The translations under genes and the position numbers were made by a program. 35,762 nt of DNA from Protostelium mycophagum (taxonomy: Eukaryota; Evosea; Variosea; Protosteliida; Protosteliaceae), in contig KV921240.1 in assembly GCA_002081555.1 (NCBI GenBank), positions 8,441 through 44,202 of the forward strand, in the 5' to 3' direction. Under the pieces are notes generated by a model, which searched no databases, had not been told where the DNA came from, and was given only the letters and a program-made list of their open reading frames with translations. This document shows, piece by piece, positions 13,101 to 22,116 of the stretch (position 1 is the first letter of the stretch; each line of letters opens with the position of its first letter).

Positions 13101-13250
13101 CAGCAGTGGTGGCATTTTTTGAAAGAGGTCTGTAACGCGAACCAGATAATCACATAACAGATGCATCACGATAGTTATGCATTGAGACCTTATTGAAATG
13201 AGTGACTCACATTCGTCATCACCAACAGCACGAAGCCAAAAGTCGGACAT
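7115..13250 (-). CDS. RUN and Rubicon-homology (RH) domain protein, Rubicon/PLEKHM1-like
   Basis: A probable endolysosomal/autophagy adaptor that would bind Rab7-type GTPases through its RH domain. From ATG 13250: MSDFWLRAVGDDE, a 109-nt intron, then a RUN domain over roughly residues 1-190, with KLPVLRSFTIALEMVLKHG, WNFIEHLEKI, GRAWIRYALNQNMLDTHLQM and CYEPYAYIKD. The long middle is charged coiled coil (EERRRLLEEKIQFEREQ, KRRKDAQERVRMRIARIEEQ) plus a low-complexity DDVST-like repeat around 10520-10960. The C-terminus is an RH/DUF4206-type zinc domain: CFTCGRIM, RYCDYTGKYHCLQCHS, IIPARILQ plus NWDFKPY, then CAICHDPNVIYPF and CHTPFHRACRRKNRNCPVC; stop TAA at 7115. The exon before the AT-rich intron joins the next in frame (9264 to 9025), tying both halves into one gene of about 20 exons. 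Two adjacent genes remains the alternative. Confidence 0.8.
9026..9263. repeat. AT-rich intron with short tandem repeat
   Basis: Intron of the RUN-RH gene, donor at 9263 and acceptor at 9026 on the minus strand. About 9130-9260 is built from imperfect copies of a 14-15 nt A/T unit (AAATTATAGAAAT-like). It is longer and much more AT-rich than other introns here. Confidence 0.7.
11936..12060. repeat. AT-rich tandem repeat in an intron
   Basis: Two to three copies of a unit of about 36-40 nt containing TATAGCATTTATTTTT and TTTAATTTCTT, lying in an intron of the RUN-RH gene between coiled-coil exons. No coding potential is seen. Confidence 0.65.
12285..12430. repeat. Minisatellite-like intron (GGAAAAATG units)
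   Basis: Imperfect tandem units of about 17-19 nt such as GGAGAAAAAATGTCGAAAAAC and GGAAAAATGGAAAAG fill an intron just after the RUN domain exons. This accounts for a long Phe-rich open frame on the other strand, which I do not regard as coding. Confidence 0.65.
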
Positions 13251-13312
13251 AAAGGGATTGTGAAGCGTGGTGTTTCTTCATCCGCACGTAAGTAGTATTA
13301 CTTTACAGCTTA

Positions 13313-13450
13313 CAACTCTTCAGGTGTCTGACGTCAGACACAAGATCACTTCGACATTTTGGCGGTTAGGAATCGCGGTAACTACCGTGACCCGATCGGT
13401 CGAAATCGCGCGTAGCTAATTGGAAAAAATCATAGTGACCTGAAGAGTTG
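13313..13450. repeat. 138-bp segment bounded by 13-bp perfect inverted repeats (MITE-like)
   Basis: CAACTCTTCAGGT at 13313-13325 recurs inverted as ACCTGAAGAGTTG at 13438-13450. The segment contains an 18-bp palindrome and a GCGGTAACTACCGTG stretch of the kind found in several introns. No target-site duplication is obvious. It lies between the RUN-RH and CD-NTase start codons. Confidence 0.5.
13324..13341. promoter_or_regulatory. Perfect 18-bp palindrome centred on TGACGTCA
   Basis: GTGTCTGACGTCAGACAC equals its own reverse complement. It sits 74 bp upstream of the RUN-RH start and 273 bp upstream of the CD-NTase start, in a divergent intergenic region. A dimeric bZIP (CRE/ATF-like) site is the simplest reading; function is inferred only. 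Confidence 0.5.
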
Positions 13451-13573
13451 CACCGATACTTTTATTCAACTTGTCTTTTTATAGCCCAACTGCCTTCGCT
13501 CTAAAAAGAGGGTGGAAATTACAACTAATCACTTCTGTCATCAGTCGAAATGATCGATCTCATTGCAATATCA

Positions 13574-13605
13574 TAAGTGATATATTTGTACAAACATATC
13601 ACTTA
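13574..13605. promoter_or_regulatory. 32-nt near-perfect palindrome just upstream of the CD-NTase ATG
   Basis: Arms TAAGTGATAT (13574-13583) and ATATCACTTA (13596-13605) enclose a second perfect palindrome TTTGTACAAA (13585-13594). Only the A/C pair at 13584/13595 is mismatched. It ends 8 nt before ATG 13614, so it could act as an operator-like dimer site or form a hairpin in the 5' UTR. Confidence 0.5.
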
Positions 13606-13613
13606 CGTGGTTG

Positions 13614-15809
13614 ATGGGCTGTCTGCACTTCAATTCTTCAGCGTTGACAGTCCAACATCACATGCTCGAACAGGCGTGGCAACACCTCCTCCATTTGCTG
13701 ACGCCCCTATTGAATGATAATGATCCCGGTATTGAAGCAGAGGCTTTGCTGAGAGGGCGACTCATTTCAGAAGATTCCCCATTTTTGGACATCCTGCCCC
13801 ACGGATCTATGAGCAAGAAGACAGCTATCGTACCTCTTCACGACGTTGATTTCTTAGTCCTGCTCAAATCACTTTCAGCTGATCTGCATCTCACGTCGCA
13901 TTTTCTCCACGCACTTCGATCTCACCTCGGCCGTGACTCAATCTGGACATCCTTGGATGGATTCTGCTCTACGGCAAACATAGAGGGGAAAGACATAACA
14001 CTCAGACAGCAAAGATGTTCGGTTGGAATGGCGTGGGGTAAATCCTGGCCGACAGACAGCCACGTCGTCACCTTTGATGTGGTTCCAGCCGTCCGGGAAA
14101 AAGATGGTCGCATCCGTCTGATCCTCATGAAACCTGGGATAGACGCGATATCCGACCTGATCCATTGAACCACAAGATCGAGCTCGAGGAAGAGGATCAA
14201 CGAAGAAAAGGTCACCTCCGATCAATGATCATGGTAATGAAGAGCTGGAACAGCGCGCAGAAAGTCATCGACAAAGAGGGCCACGAAAGCAAACCGTTCA
14301 AAAGTTTCGCTCTGGAGAAACTCTGCCTGCGGGTCGTCCAGTATGCCTCTCCTATCGATTCTCCATTCTACACATTGGTGGAGGATTTTTTTGGCATATT
14401 TGTGGCGACACGTGGGCGATGGATGCCACCAAGGACAGAGCACAATTACATCAACAAAAGATGGATGGGTGGTCTCACCGCTCGCATGTGCCAAACACTT
14501 ATGGAGATCAAGAGGGCCCATGAGATGGAGGCGGAGGCTTTTAAGGTACTGAACGGTGTATTCAGACCAGATGGAGAGACAACAGTCAGCGTAAGTGCAT
14601 ACATCACACCAACATATATAGACCTGACCGAATGCTAGAACGGTCCGAGTGAATCTGACAGGACCAATTTCGAGAGTGAAATCTTTTCGTACTGGCTCAA
14701 ACGCGCTCATCGTGAGACCTTGACCTCCCTTCGGGTTTCCTTACAACCAGAAGTCATCTCTCCACCGTGCATCAATCGAGTTTTCAAAGACATGGACACG
14801 CCGCTCTACTACGCTTGTCTTAGTGGCCATCATCAGCTGTTCGATCACTGCCTTCAACACGGCGCAAAGTATGACGCCAGTACTCGGACAAGACTATCCA
14901 TCATAGAAGCTGCTAAGGCGAGACCTATACATGTGTCGGCGCCTCCTTGACATGCCGGGCTGTGATGTCAACATCCGTAACGAGACAAAACACAACGCTC
15001 TGATATACTCAAGCCGTATTGGGTCACATGAACTCTTTGAATACATCAAAGAGAAGGCTGATCTGACGAAAATCACGAAATTTGACGCTGGTTTATTGAT
15101 CCAGTCGGGACCGCACACATGCTCCATCGCACAAGTCACAAAATTCCAGCACATCCCCACGCTATGGAACCTCATCATCAGACACGAACTCATGGACGTG
15201 GCCGAACTCTTTGCTGAGAGAAAGATTAGGCCGTGGAACAGGCACTTTTTTCCCGCGGCATCATGCGCCACCCTAGGTCTTCTTCAGATCATGGCGAGGT
15301 TACGTCCCGATGTGATGAGTGGATGGATGATGAAAGAAATGATGTTAGAGGCCGTGTTTGCGGGAAGAAGAGATGTTCTGAACTGGTTGATCCGCGATCA
15401 CGATGGCATGTCCCACCTGCAAACAGAAGATGTCAAGGAGTTGTCAAAGATGACTTCTCGATGTAGATGGGCACAATTAGTTGAGGCCATACCATCAGAG
15501 CCGTCAGACCTGCCCCCACCACATCGCTGCAGTGACTGCTGGCGGCACGGCCACCCCGTCACAATCGACGCTCGCAGACAACGAAGTTTATGCGACGACT
15601 GCGCAGCCAAGTCCGCTTACAAGCCGGGGTCTCCAGAATATAACAGACTAGAGCAGACACTAGTGGGCTTTAGGGCGGTAGGGTGTGATGGCTGCGAACA
15701 AACGATTGTGGAGGACTATTTAGGATGTGGGAAGTGCGACTTTGCTCTCTGTGGCAGTTGCACGGGGAAAATCACACATGAACACCCTTTACAGCCAACA
15801 AAGCTTTGA
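13614..15809 (+). CDS. CD-NTase (SMODS-like nucleotidyltransferase) - ankyrin - ZZ-type zinc finger fusion, with two frame breaks
   Basis: Predicted second-messenger synthase of the CD-NTase/cGAS-DncV superfamily. The catalytic core has the GS motif at residues 64-65 (HGSMSKKTAIVPL), catalytic carboxylates D77 and D79 (HDVDFLVLL) and a third acid D155 in VVTFDVVPAV, so the active site looks complete. The helical lobe follows: GHLRSMIMVMKSWNSA, KPFKSFALEKLCL, and EAFKVLNGVFRP. After a 48-nt intron (14591-14638) come ankyrin-like repeats (TPLYYACLSGHHQLFDHCL; LLDMPGCDVNIRNETKHNAL). The C-terminus has two Cys-rich elements: HRCSDC...LCDDC and a ZZ-like finger CDGC-x10-CGKC-x4-CGSC-x5-HEH. The frame breaks once near 14114 and once near 14917; each needs a one-base change, so this is either assembly error or a young pseudogene. 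The start is ATG 13614; a TTG just before is ignored. Confidence 0.85.
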
Positions 15810-16263
15810 GGATAAAGTGCGTCACAGTGTCACATTTATCTTTACGCGAGTGCTACAACCTTGTCTACACGCGTGGATGTGTGTCACTTGCTGCACTCAG
15901 TTCTATACCAGAATAGCTTTCTCTTCATACTATTTAAAACCACACAAGTTCATTGATAGAAGAGCCACCCAAAATTTTCCCTTTAATTCTTGGAAGATTC
16001 TTTTTTCGACGAGAGCTTGCAGCATGGGATCCATTGATGTTAGAGAGGAGGACACCCAGAACGGTTTTCCTGATTTTTTGCCTATTTTTGTCAGTTACAT
16101 TTCGGATTTTTCGGGTTTTCAACAGGTGGCCGATCTTGATCTTGCATGAAGATATAATTTTTGCAAAATATAATTTTTCTTCGTTCAAATTTTCATTCTT
16201 GTTTGTGCCAGGAAAAAGCGCCAAGTCTTGAATTTTTGGCCAGAGGCCTTCTCTCTGGTGTAT
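15810..16263. other. Intergenic region, no gene seen
   Basis: Open frames here on both strands are AT-rich, start with non-ATG codons and show no recognisable protein. It holds the 3' ends of the converging CD-NTase and PSMG4-like genes. Confidence 0.4.
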
Positions 16264-16799
16264 TTATATAGTGAAAGTTTGCGATTTAGGCGAACTAAAG
16301 TTGTATTGGTCTGAAGAGTTTACTTCAGTGGTGTTTTCTAGTAAAAGAGAAGAAAAATATTGAGGTTGGTGTTTTTCTCTTGGAAGAAAGAACTCACTTA
16401 GATGTTGGGATACTTGTGACTCAAAGTCATCTCTGACGGATCCACCAATGATTGTTGTTGTGGAAGGTATGGAACTCTGATTACATCAAAAGAGGAAAGA
16501 ATGATTCATACAAGAGAGAATAACTAGGAGGAGATGTCTTAACATTCAATTCGACTCACGTAGGGGGTCATCATTGACAAGCTCAGACTGCCAAAAGATG
16601 GTCGGTCTCCAAACCAAACAAAAAAACTGCCAGATAACTCTGTGATCTGAAAATGTATGACCTTATCCATGAGTTGATCGCTGAACGTGCTCAATCTCAC
16701 AGGTCCCTGCTCCTCTAATATCTCCACGTCGCTCATGTCCACATTTTTAAAAATTCTGCTCAAGACATCGTCGTTTCCAGCGGTGTTCTGATCGTTCAT
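16264..16799 (-). CDS. PSMG4: Proteasome assembly chaperone 4-like (PSMG4)
   Basis: Small chaperone that pairs with PSMG3 in assembly of the 20S alpha ring. From ATG 16799 the protein has a short acidic lead, then LSTFSDQLMDKVIHFQITEL and SGSFFVWFGDRPSFGSLSLS, matching the family core (F...L...V-HF...L..S-F-W-G). A GT-AG intron (about 16472-16561) joins TPY to SSIPSTTTIIGGS, again as in the family. After QHL the last exon is uncertain. A donor near 16399 and acceptors near 16330 or 16310 give short alternative ends, the longer one stopping at 16264. The expected QVFVSYNL-type C-terminal strand is not found clearly, so the C-terminus may be divergent or mis-sequenced. Confidence 0.7.
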
Positions 16800-16980
16800 T
16801 TTCGTGGATAGTGGCTTGGAATAGAAATCAACATTTATTTGTTACGTTGTAGACGGTCATTTAATTTTTCTGTCATTTTGTTGGCGCCAATTTTCGCGAT
16901 CTAAAATTCAAATTTTTGAACAGAATTATCACAAATATCCCAAATGTACATTGCTGGTCCAACACTTTTTTGAAAAGACT

Positions 16981-19900
16981 TTAATCTCCTCTTTGTTTCA
17001 GTGGTCTTCCCGGCTTGGCAGTTGTAGATGGCAGCGAGAGACCTAAATATAGAGCCACAGATACAATAAGCGTGAAGAATAGTGCCAATATGGTGATCAG
17101 CCCCGTTGTGATGGAACGTGTCACCTGCTCATTTCAATGCGGTTACATTGTCTCGCATTTTGTGACGAAATGAAGAAAGGGATCTGACCTCTATGATGTA
17201 GTAGCCGGAAGGAGTGATTAAAATGAGATCGTTGATTCCATCATTATTGACATCACCAATCACAGGCTTGGCGATGGGGTAATCAGGTGCCTCGATAGAG
17301 GCCATCACCGCACCATCATACGCTGTGCCCGTCAGACACATCACGGAGATGAGCCTCTCACCATCTACAAAGGCCACGCGCTCAGCAACAGCTACAACAA
17401 GATTCCGTTGATCAGATGAAGACAATGCAAAGTTTGAAATCGTCGCCACCACCCCATGAGGAAAATCTTTCTTCTGGTTGTGGCTACGCGATGATCAGAT
17501 TCACATCTACAAGAGTGTAGATGGAGTGTGCTTACGTCATGGCCCAAGTCGCGTCAGTGTCAGACTGCCAGTTTGGACGACCGTCAGGTCTATAACTGGT
17601 CATCCTGCCGTTGTTGATGAGGAGGATGCTGTCAAAAGAGACGGATGACCTGGAACTACAACGAAGATCAAAATATTTTCGGCTTGCCAACCGTCAGCGC
17701 ACGGTAATTAGCGCGCGAGTTACCGCGGGGTTTGTGTGAAAGACTTTGGGAGATTATATCAATAAAAACATCGGAAAATGCATTTTGCTGCAGTAGAAAT
17801 TTTGTGCCTGTGGCAAATTGTTGCGAGGGTAACGGTATCCACCAAACGTAAAATTCGCGGTATCTTAACGCGACAACAAACTCCCTTTTTAGCGTCATCT
17901 AAACATATTCAAAGACACACCTGCTGACTGTCAAGACATTCGCAGCTTCCACAGGTCCACCAGAAGGCCGCGGCGGCCCATTCTTAAACTGTGGAAAAAT
18001 GGAGCTCGTGACGGTGTTGCAGATCGAGCCGTTAAAGAGCCTCTCTTGGTGTGGAATACCGGTATTCACGAGGACGGAGCAGACATTGTCCCCGTTGTGT
18101 GGGTGGACTTCGTCGAAGTCGTCCTCTACCTTTGACGTGGCTTGGAGGTGGTCTACAATGCCGTCTCCTAGGTGGGGTGAGCGTTGTAGATGGGGTGTTT
18201 GGATCGATGACGTGGCGGTGTCATAAGAATTTTGGAAATTTTGGTGCGAGTCGATTTACAACGGGGAATATCGTTGTAGATGGCTCACCGTTGATATCTT
18301 GGAAGAGTCCGTTTTCCAATTTTAATTTGCAGACCATGCGTCCCGTGTACAGATGTATCACCTGCACAAATTCAATTTTCCCGCCTTTTTGTAATACAAA
18401 TACCTCGATACCAGTGCTGATGTGTGAGACCACCACATTGTCCCTCTTCTTTGGTCTATTTTTAGTATCTAGCATATCCACCTTGACCCTCCCCAGCTGT
18501 CGACGTTTGTCGAAGCGGGTCGCAATGAAATGAGAATCCTCTTGTCTTGACCATTGATGAGGTAATGCGTTGATCATGTCGGTGGCAAAAACTTTCCAGT
18601 CAACTTCTCCCAGATGGTTACCCGTGGCAACGTGCAGCCTGAAGCTATGGACTGGTGCGTCTGTTTTTTTTAATCTCGTTGTAGATGGATTTCTCTTCGC
18701 AATATGACTGATGGAATGATGATTGATGGATCAGCGATTCTGCATGCATGTTTGTCTAAAAGGATGCCACAACAACGAATTCTACAAAGCAGAATAGAAA
18801 TCCTTCCATGAGATACGAACGACTCACCATTTTTATCATGATCGTGATCATCATTCGGCAAGAAATCACCCTCTTCATGCCGCCACCGCAGCGCGCCCGT
18901 CCTACCGTCAAAGGCATAATAATTAAAATGATATATTTCCTCTGACTCTCCTTCATAGATGATATGCCCTCCTTGTCCTATCACTGTCTGCACTTTCTGA
19001 CTGGATTGGGTCAATTTTTTGATCTTTTTATTTTTAAATTTTTTCTACATTTTAAATTCAAATTTTTAAAGATTATATTTTGTTTTATTTTGATTTTTTT
19101 GTTGTAAAAAAAATCGATAAAAATACAACTCACGCTGCCTCCTCTTGGTTTACAATTGGGACTACCCTCCCACCGACGATAACGCTTCCCTTGTCCTTAT
19201 TCTCTATAATATTGGGCATGATCACCACCGCAGCCTCTTCGAAATATGTTCCGGGCTTATACTTGTCTTGTGCTGAAGATTCCCATAATAGTTTCAGTCT
19301 GTGATCAAAACATAAAACGGTCCAGCTATTTGTTAAGACAACGATCACCTGCAATGAATGAGGACATTTAGAATGAGTGATGATGCAAATTGAGTACGAG
19401 AATTTCTAAATTTTGAGATTTATACTGCAAAGTACTGTATATTTGCTTCAAGGTTTTAACAGATTAACAAAAAAAATTTTTGGCATGTCTTTTATTGTTT
19501 TTCTTAATCAATGCACATGAAGCAAAAGTTCTAGCTGAGACAGTACAATACTTACTTGGTGTCTTTGGGACTCATCTTTACTTAAATAGCCAGAGGCCAA
19601 AGCGACCGGCTTTCTTCCTGTCTTGACTCTTACACGGGTAAGAAGAGAGGACTCCGCCTAGATTGTATTACAATGGTGCCTAGGAAGGATGAATACGTTC
19701 CCAACAGAGGCATTGTTGTCAGTCAATAAATATTCATAAACACACTCCTCTTTCGCTGATTCGGTTGATGTTTAAAATGCGTTGTAAAGGGGCTAAATTT
19801 TTTGGTGCTGAGGGGTTCACCTCCAGATCGGTGATCAGGGGTGGTGGAAGAGTTTCATGTGCCAGAGGAAAGTGTGCATCAGAAAAGGCCACCTTTGGTG

Positions 19901-20063
19901 AAAAAGCTCCAAACGACGAACCGTTTACCAACTCTAATTGACTGCCGGCAAGAGCCACTGCAACGATACAGAGAATACTCAGGCAAAGAAGACCAATCTC
20001 GTATAACGAAAGGCTCTTGACTTGTGTCTGTGATAAAGCTTTTCGTCTCTCTGTTGAGTCCAT
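16981..20063 (-). CDS. NERD1-like FG-GAP repeat transmembrane protein (copy joined to the full 3' half)
   Basis: Homologue of the plant FG-GAP membrane protein At3g51050 (NERD1, which interacts with the exocyst). From ATG 20063 an N-terminal signal-anchor (LSLYEIGLLCLSILCIVAVA) leads into LPPPLITDLE. Downstream exons read VKTGRKPVALASGYL, VIVVLTNSWTVLCFDHRLK, NYYAFDGRTGALRW, INALPHQWSRQEDSHF, GRMVCKLKLENGLFQDING and an FG-GAP calcium-binding-like loop DVNNDGINDLI. A C-terminal membrane helix (GLITILALFFTLIVSVALY) and basic tail end at TAA 16981. In this copy the second exon (GDGFN plus EVVSVDYDLKI), present at 21656-21800, has been replaced by sequence carrying the last exon of a DPYD-like gene. 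The intact gene may really combine this 3' half with the 21315-22042 copy. An ORF extension upstream of ATG 20063 overlaps EMC4 and is rejected. Confidence 0.82.
19662..19729 (+). pseudogene. DPYD: Isolated last exon of a dihydropyrimidine dehydrogenase-like gene
   Basis: Reads in frame as CITMVPRKDEYVPNRGIVVS then stop (TAA 19727-19729), matching the C-terminal tail that follows the last Fe-S cluster of DPYD. It begins right after a TAG, as a 3' exon should, but here the base before is NERD1 sequence on the other strand and no upstream DPYD exon is present. It is therefore a fragment, inserted in place of a NERD1 exon. Confidence 0.65.
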
Positions 20064-20137
20064 GATCACCGTGTCGTCATAAATCAGATGTGTGGGTTGT
20101 GTTCTATTGAAACCCGAATCACATCGCACACTTCTGA
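20064..20137. promoter_or_regulatory. 74-bp bidirectional promoter between NERD1-like and EMC4
   Basis: The two start codons point away from each other with only 74 bp between them, and the same arrangement recurs at 22043-22116. Such a short gap must hold both 5' UTRs and a shared core promoter. No TATA element is obvious. Confidence 0.5.
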
Positions 20138-20659
20138 ATGGCGACCCCAAATCATCACCGCAGGTGGGAGATAAAGACACCAAATGTGGAGAGTTTAGAA
20201 CAACCAACCAATTTTGTGATCAAGCATGGAGGCGAAGACAATAAATTGACGACCAAACAATCGAAGATAGCCAATGTGGAACTCAAACACAAGGTAAGAT
20301 ACCATAATTACATATTTAAGACAAGAATAGAAAGCATGGGAAGTCGCGAAAGCTCCCGCAGGATCGATTTTTATGACGTTGTTTATGGCTTGGATGAGTG
20401 GTAGCAGCGTTCACATCTTCTCCATTATGATCACCATTTACTCTTTCATCAATCCCGTAAAGGCAATACTCGCAATTGGCCCAGGTATATATGAATCTTT
20501 TTTAAATCTCGCGATGTTCACACGATATCAGTTTTCAAGCGTTTTGAGGACCCTTCTTACAGTCTCATCCCTCACAAACTATTGTTCATCGCTATCCATC
20601 TGGTCACAATCGTCATCGCCGTTTACAAGTGTTCTGTGTTGGGATTATTACCCACAACA
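20138..20659 (+). pseudogene. EMC4: EMC4, first copy, truncated by the assembly gap
   Basis: Identical in its readable part to the complete copy at 22117: MATPNHHRRWEIKTPNVESL, intron, KAWEVAKAPAGSIFMTLFMA, intron, VFKRFEDPSYSLIPHKLL, and on to GLLPTT, where the N run begins. The following sequence after the gap is DPYD-like, not EMC4, so this copy lacks its 3' end. It is probably an assembly or haplotype duplicate. Confidence 0.8.
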
Positions 20660-20759
20660 NNNNNNNNNNNNNNNNNNNNNNNNNNNNNNNNNNNNNNNNN
20701 NNNNNNNNNNNNNNNNNNNNNNNNNNNNNNNNNNNNNNNNNNNNNNNNNNNNNNNNNNN
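20660..20759. other. Assembly gap (run of N)
   Basis: About 100 unknown bases between EMC4 and DPYD-like sequence. The join across it is not supported by any gene model. Confidence 0.98.
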
Positions 20760-21073
20760 TGTGCATCAACTGTGGAAAATGTTACATGACATGTAATGAC
20801 AGTGGCTACCAGGCCATAAAATTCGACGCAAAGACACATCTCCCCTTGATCACCGACAAGTGCACCGGATGCACTCTCTGTCTATCTGTCTGCCCAGTAA
20901 TCGGTAAATATGCTCGTCCCTTGTTTGCACACAAGAATAGTATAGAGGTGTTCTGATGATTGATATCGGTAGATTGTATTACAATGGTGCCTAGGAAGGA
21001 TGAATACGTTCCCAAGAGGCCTTGTTGTCAGTCAATAAATATTCATAAACACACTCCTCTTTCGCCGATTTGA
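20760..21073 (+). pseudogene. DPYD: Dihydropyrimidine dehydrogenase C-terminal Fe-S domain, 3' fragment
   Basis: Starting at the gap, the frame reads [20 protein letters not shown] and [13 protein letters not shown], the two ferredoxin-type C-x2-C-x2-C-x3-C clusters of the DPYD C-terminus. A GT-AG intron (about 20904-20967) then joins to DCITMVPRKDEYVP. After that the frame differs from the copy at 19662 by a 2-nt deletion, giving a changed tail that stops near 21073. DPYD catalyses the first step of pyrimidine breakdown, so only its last part is here. It may be the true 3' end of a gene whose body lies elsewhere and was scaffolded in. Confidence 0.8.
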
Positions 21074-21097
21074 GCCGGGAACTGGAGACTGATGTTT

Positions 21098-21314
21098 AAA
21101 ATGCGTTGTAAAGGGGCTAAATTTTTTGGTGCTCAGGGGTTCACCTCCAGATCGGTGATCAGGGGTGGTGGAAGAGTTTCATGTGCAGAGGATAGTGTGC
21201 ATTACAAAAGGCCACTTTGGTGAAAAAGCTCCAAATGACGAACCGTTTACCAACTCTAATTGACTGCCGGCAAGAGCCACTGCAACGATACAGAGAATAC
21301 TCAGGCAAAGAAGA
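21098..21314 (-). pseudogene. NERD1-like exon fragment (middle copy)
   Basis: Holds the LPPPLITDLE end of exon 1 and part of the signal-anchor region, with several substitutions and single-base indels relative to the other two copies. It breaks off at 21314 directly against intron and exon-start sequence of another copy. It cannot encode a working protein. Confidence 0.75.
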
Positions 21315-22042
21315 CCACAACGATCACCTGCAATGAATGAGGACATTTAGAATGAGTGATGATGCAAATTGAGTACGAGAATTTCTAAATTTTGAGATTT
21401 ATACTGCAAAGTACTGTATATTTGCTTCAAGGTTTTAACAGATTAACAAAAAAAATTTTTGGCATGTCTTTTATTGTTTTTCTTAATCAATGCACATGAA
21501 GCAAAAGTTCTAGCTGAGACAGTACAATACTTACTTGGTGTCTTTGGGACTCATCTTTACTTAAATAGCCAGAGGCCAAAGCGACCGGCTTTCTTCCTGT
21601 CTTGACTCTTACACGGGTAAGAAGAGAGGACTCCGCCTACGACGATCAACGAGGATCATAAACAAAAGCATACCAATAGCCGTTCGTCTTGACCGAAAGA
21701 ATTAATTCTGATTTTTAAATCATAATCGACTGAGACAACCTCTAAAAAAAAGTCAGAAGAGATCATGTTATATAAATATTTACCATTAAAACCATCACCC
21801 TCCAGATCGGTGATCAGGGGTGGTGGAAGAGTTTCATGTGCCAGAGGATAGTGTGCATTAGAAAAGGCCACCTTTGGTGAAAAAGCTCCAAACGACGAAC
21901 CGTTTACCAACTCTAATTGACTGCCGGCAAGAGCCACTGCAACGATACAGAGAATACTCAGGCAAAGAAGACCAATCTCGTATAACGAAAGGCTCTTGAC
22001 TTGTGTCTGTGATAAAGCTTTTCGTCTCTCTGTTGAGTCCAT
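21315..22042 (-). CDS. NERD1-like gene, intact 5' half (copy 3), 3' truncated
   Basis: From ATG 22042: the same N-terminal signal anchor, then LPPPLITDLEGDGFN, a 40-odd-nt GT-AG intron, EVVSVDYDLKIRINSFGQDE, another intron, and AESSLLTRVRVKTGRKPVAL through KDESQRHQ. This keeps the FG-GAP-like DLEGDG loop lost from the 19.8-kb copy. It ends 11 nt into the VIVV exon at 21315, exactly where the duplication boundary lies. Joining this half to the exons below 19355 would give a complete protein, which argues that the interposed DNA is an allelic or assembly insertion. Confidence 0.8.
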
Positions 22043-22116
22043 GATCACCGTGTCGTCATAAATCAGATGTGTGGGTTGTGTTCTATTGAAACCCGAATCA
22101 CATCGCACACTTCTGA

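Noticed and set aside
15934-16231. Open frames on both strands after the CD-NTase gene
   Set aside because: No ATG start in the minus frame, AT-driven composition, no splice-linked neighbours and no recognisable domain.
20064-20207. N-terminal extension of the NERD1-like frame upstream of ATG 20063
   Set aside because: It would overlap the EMC4 coding exon and put residues before a signal anchor; the downstream ATG gives the expected topology.
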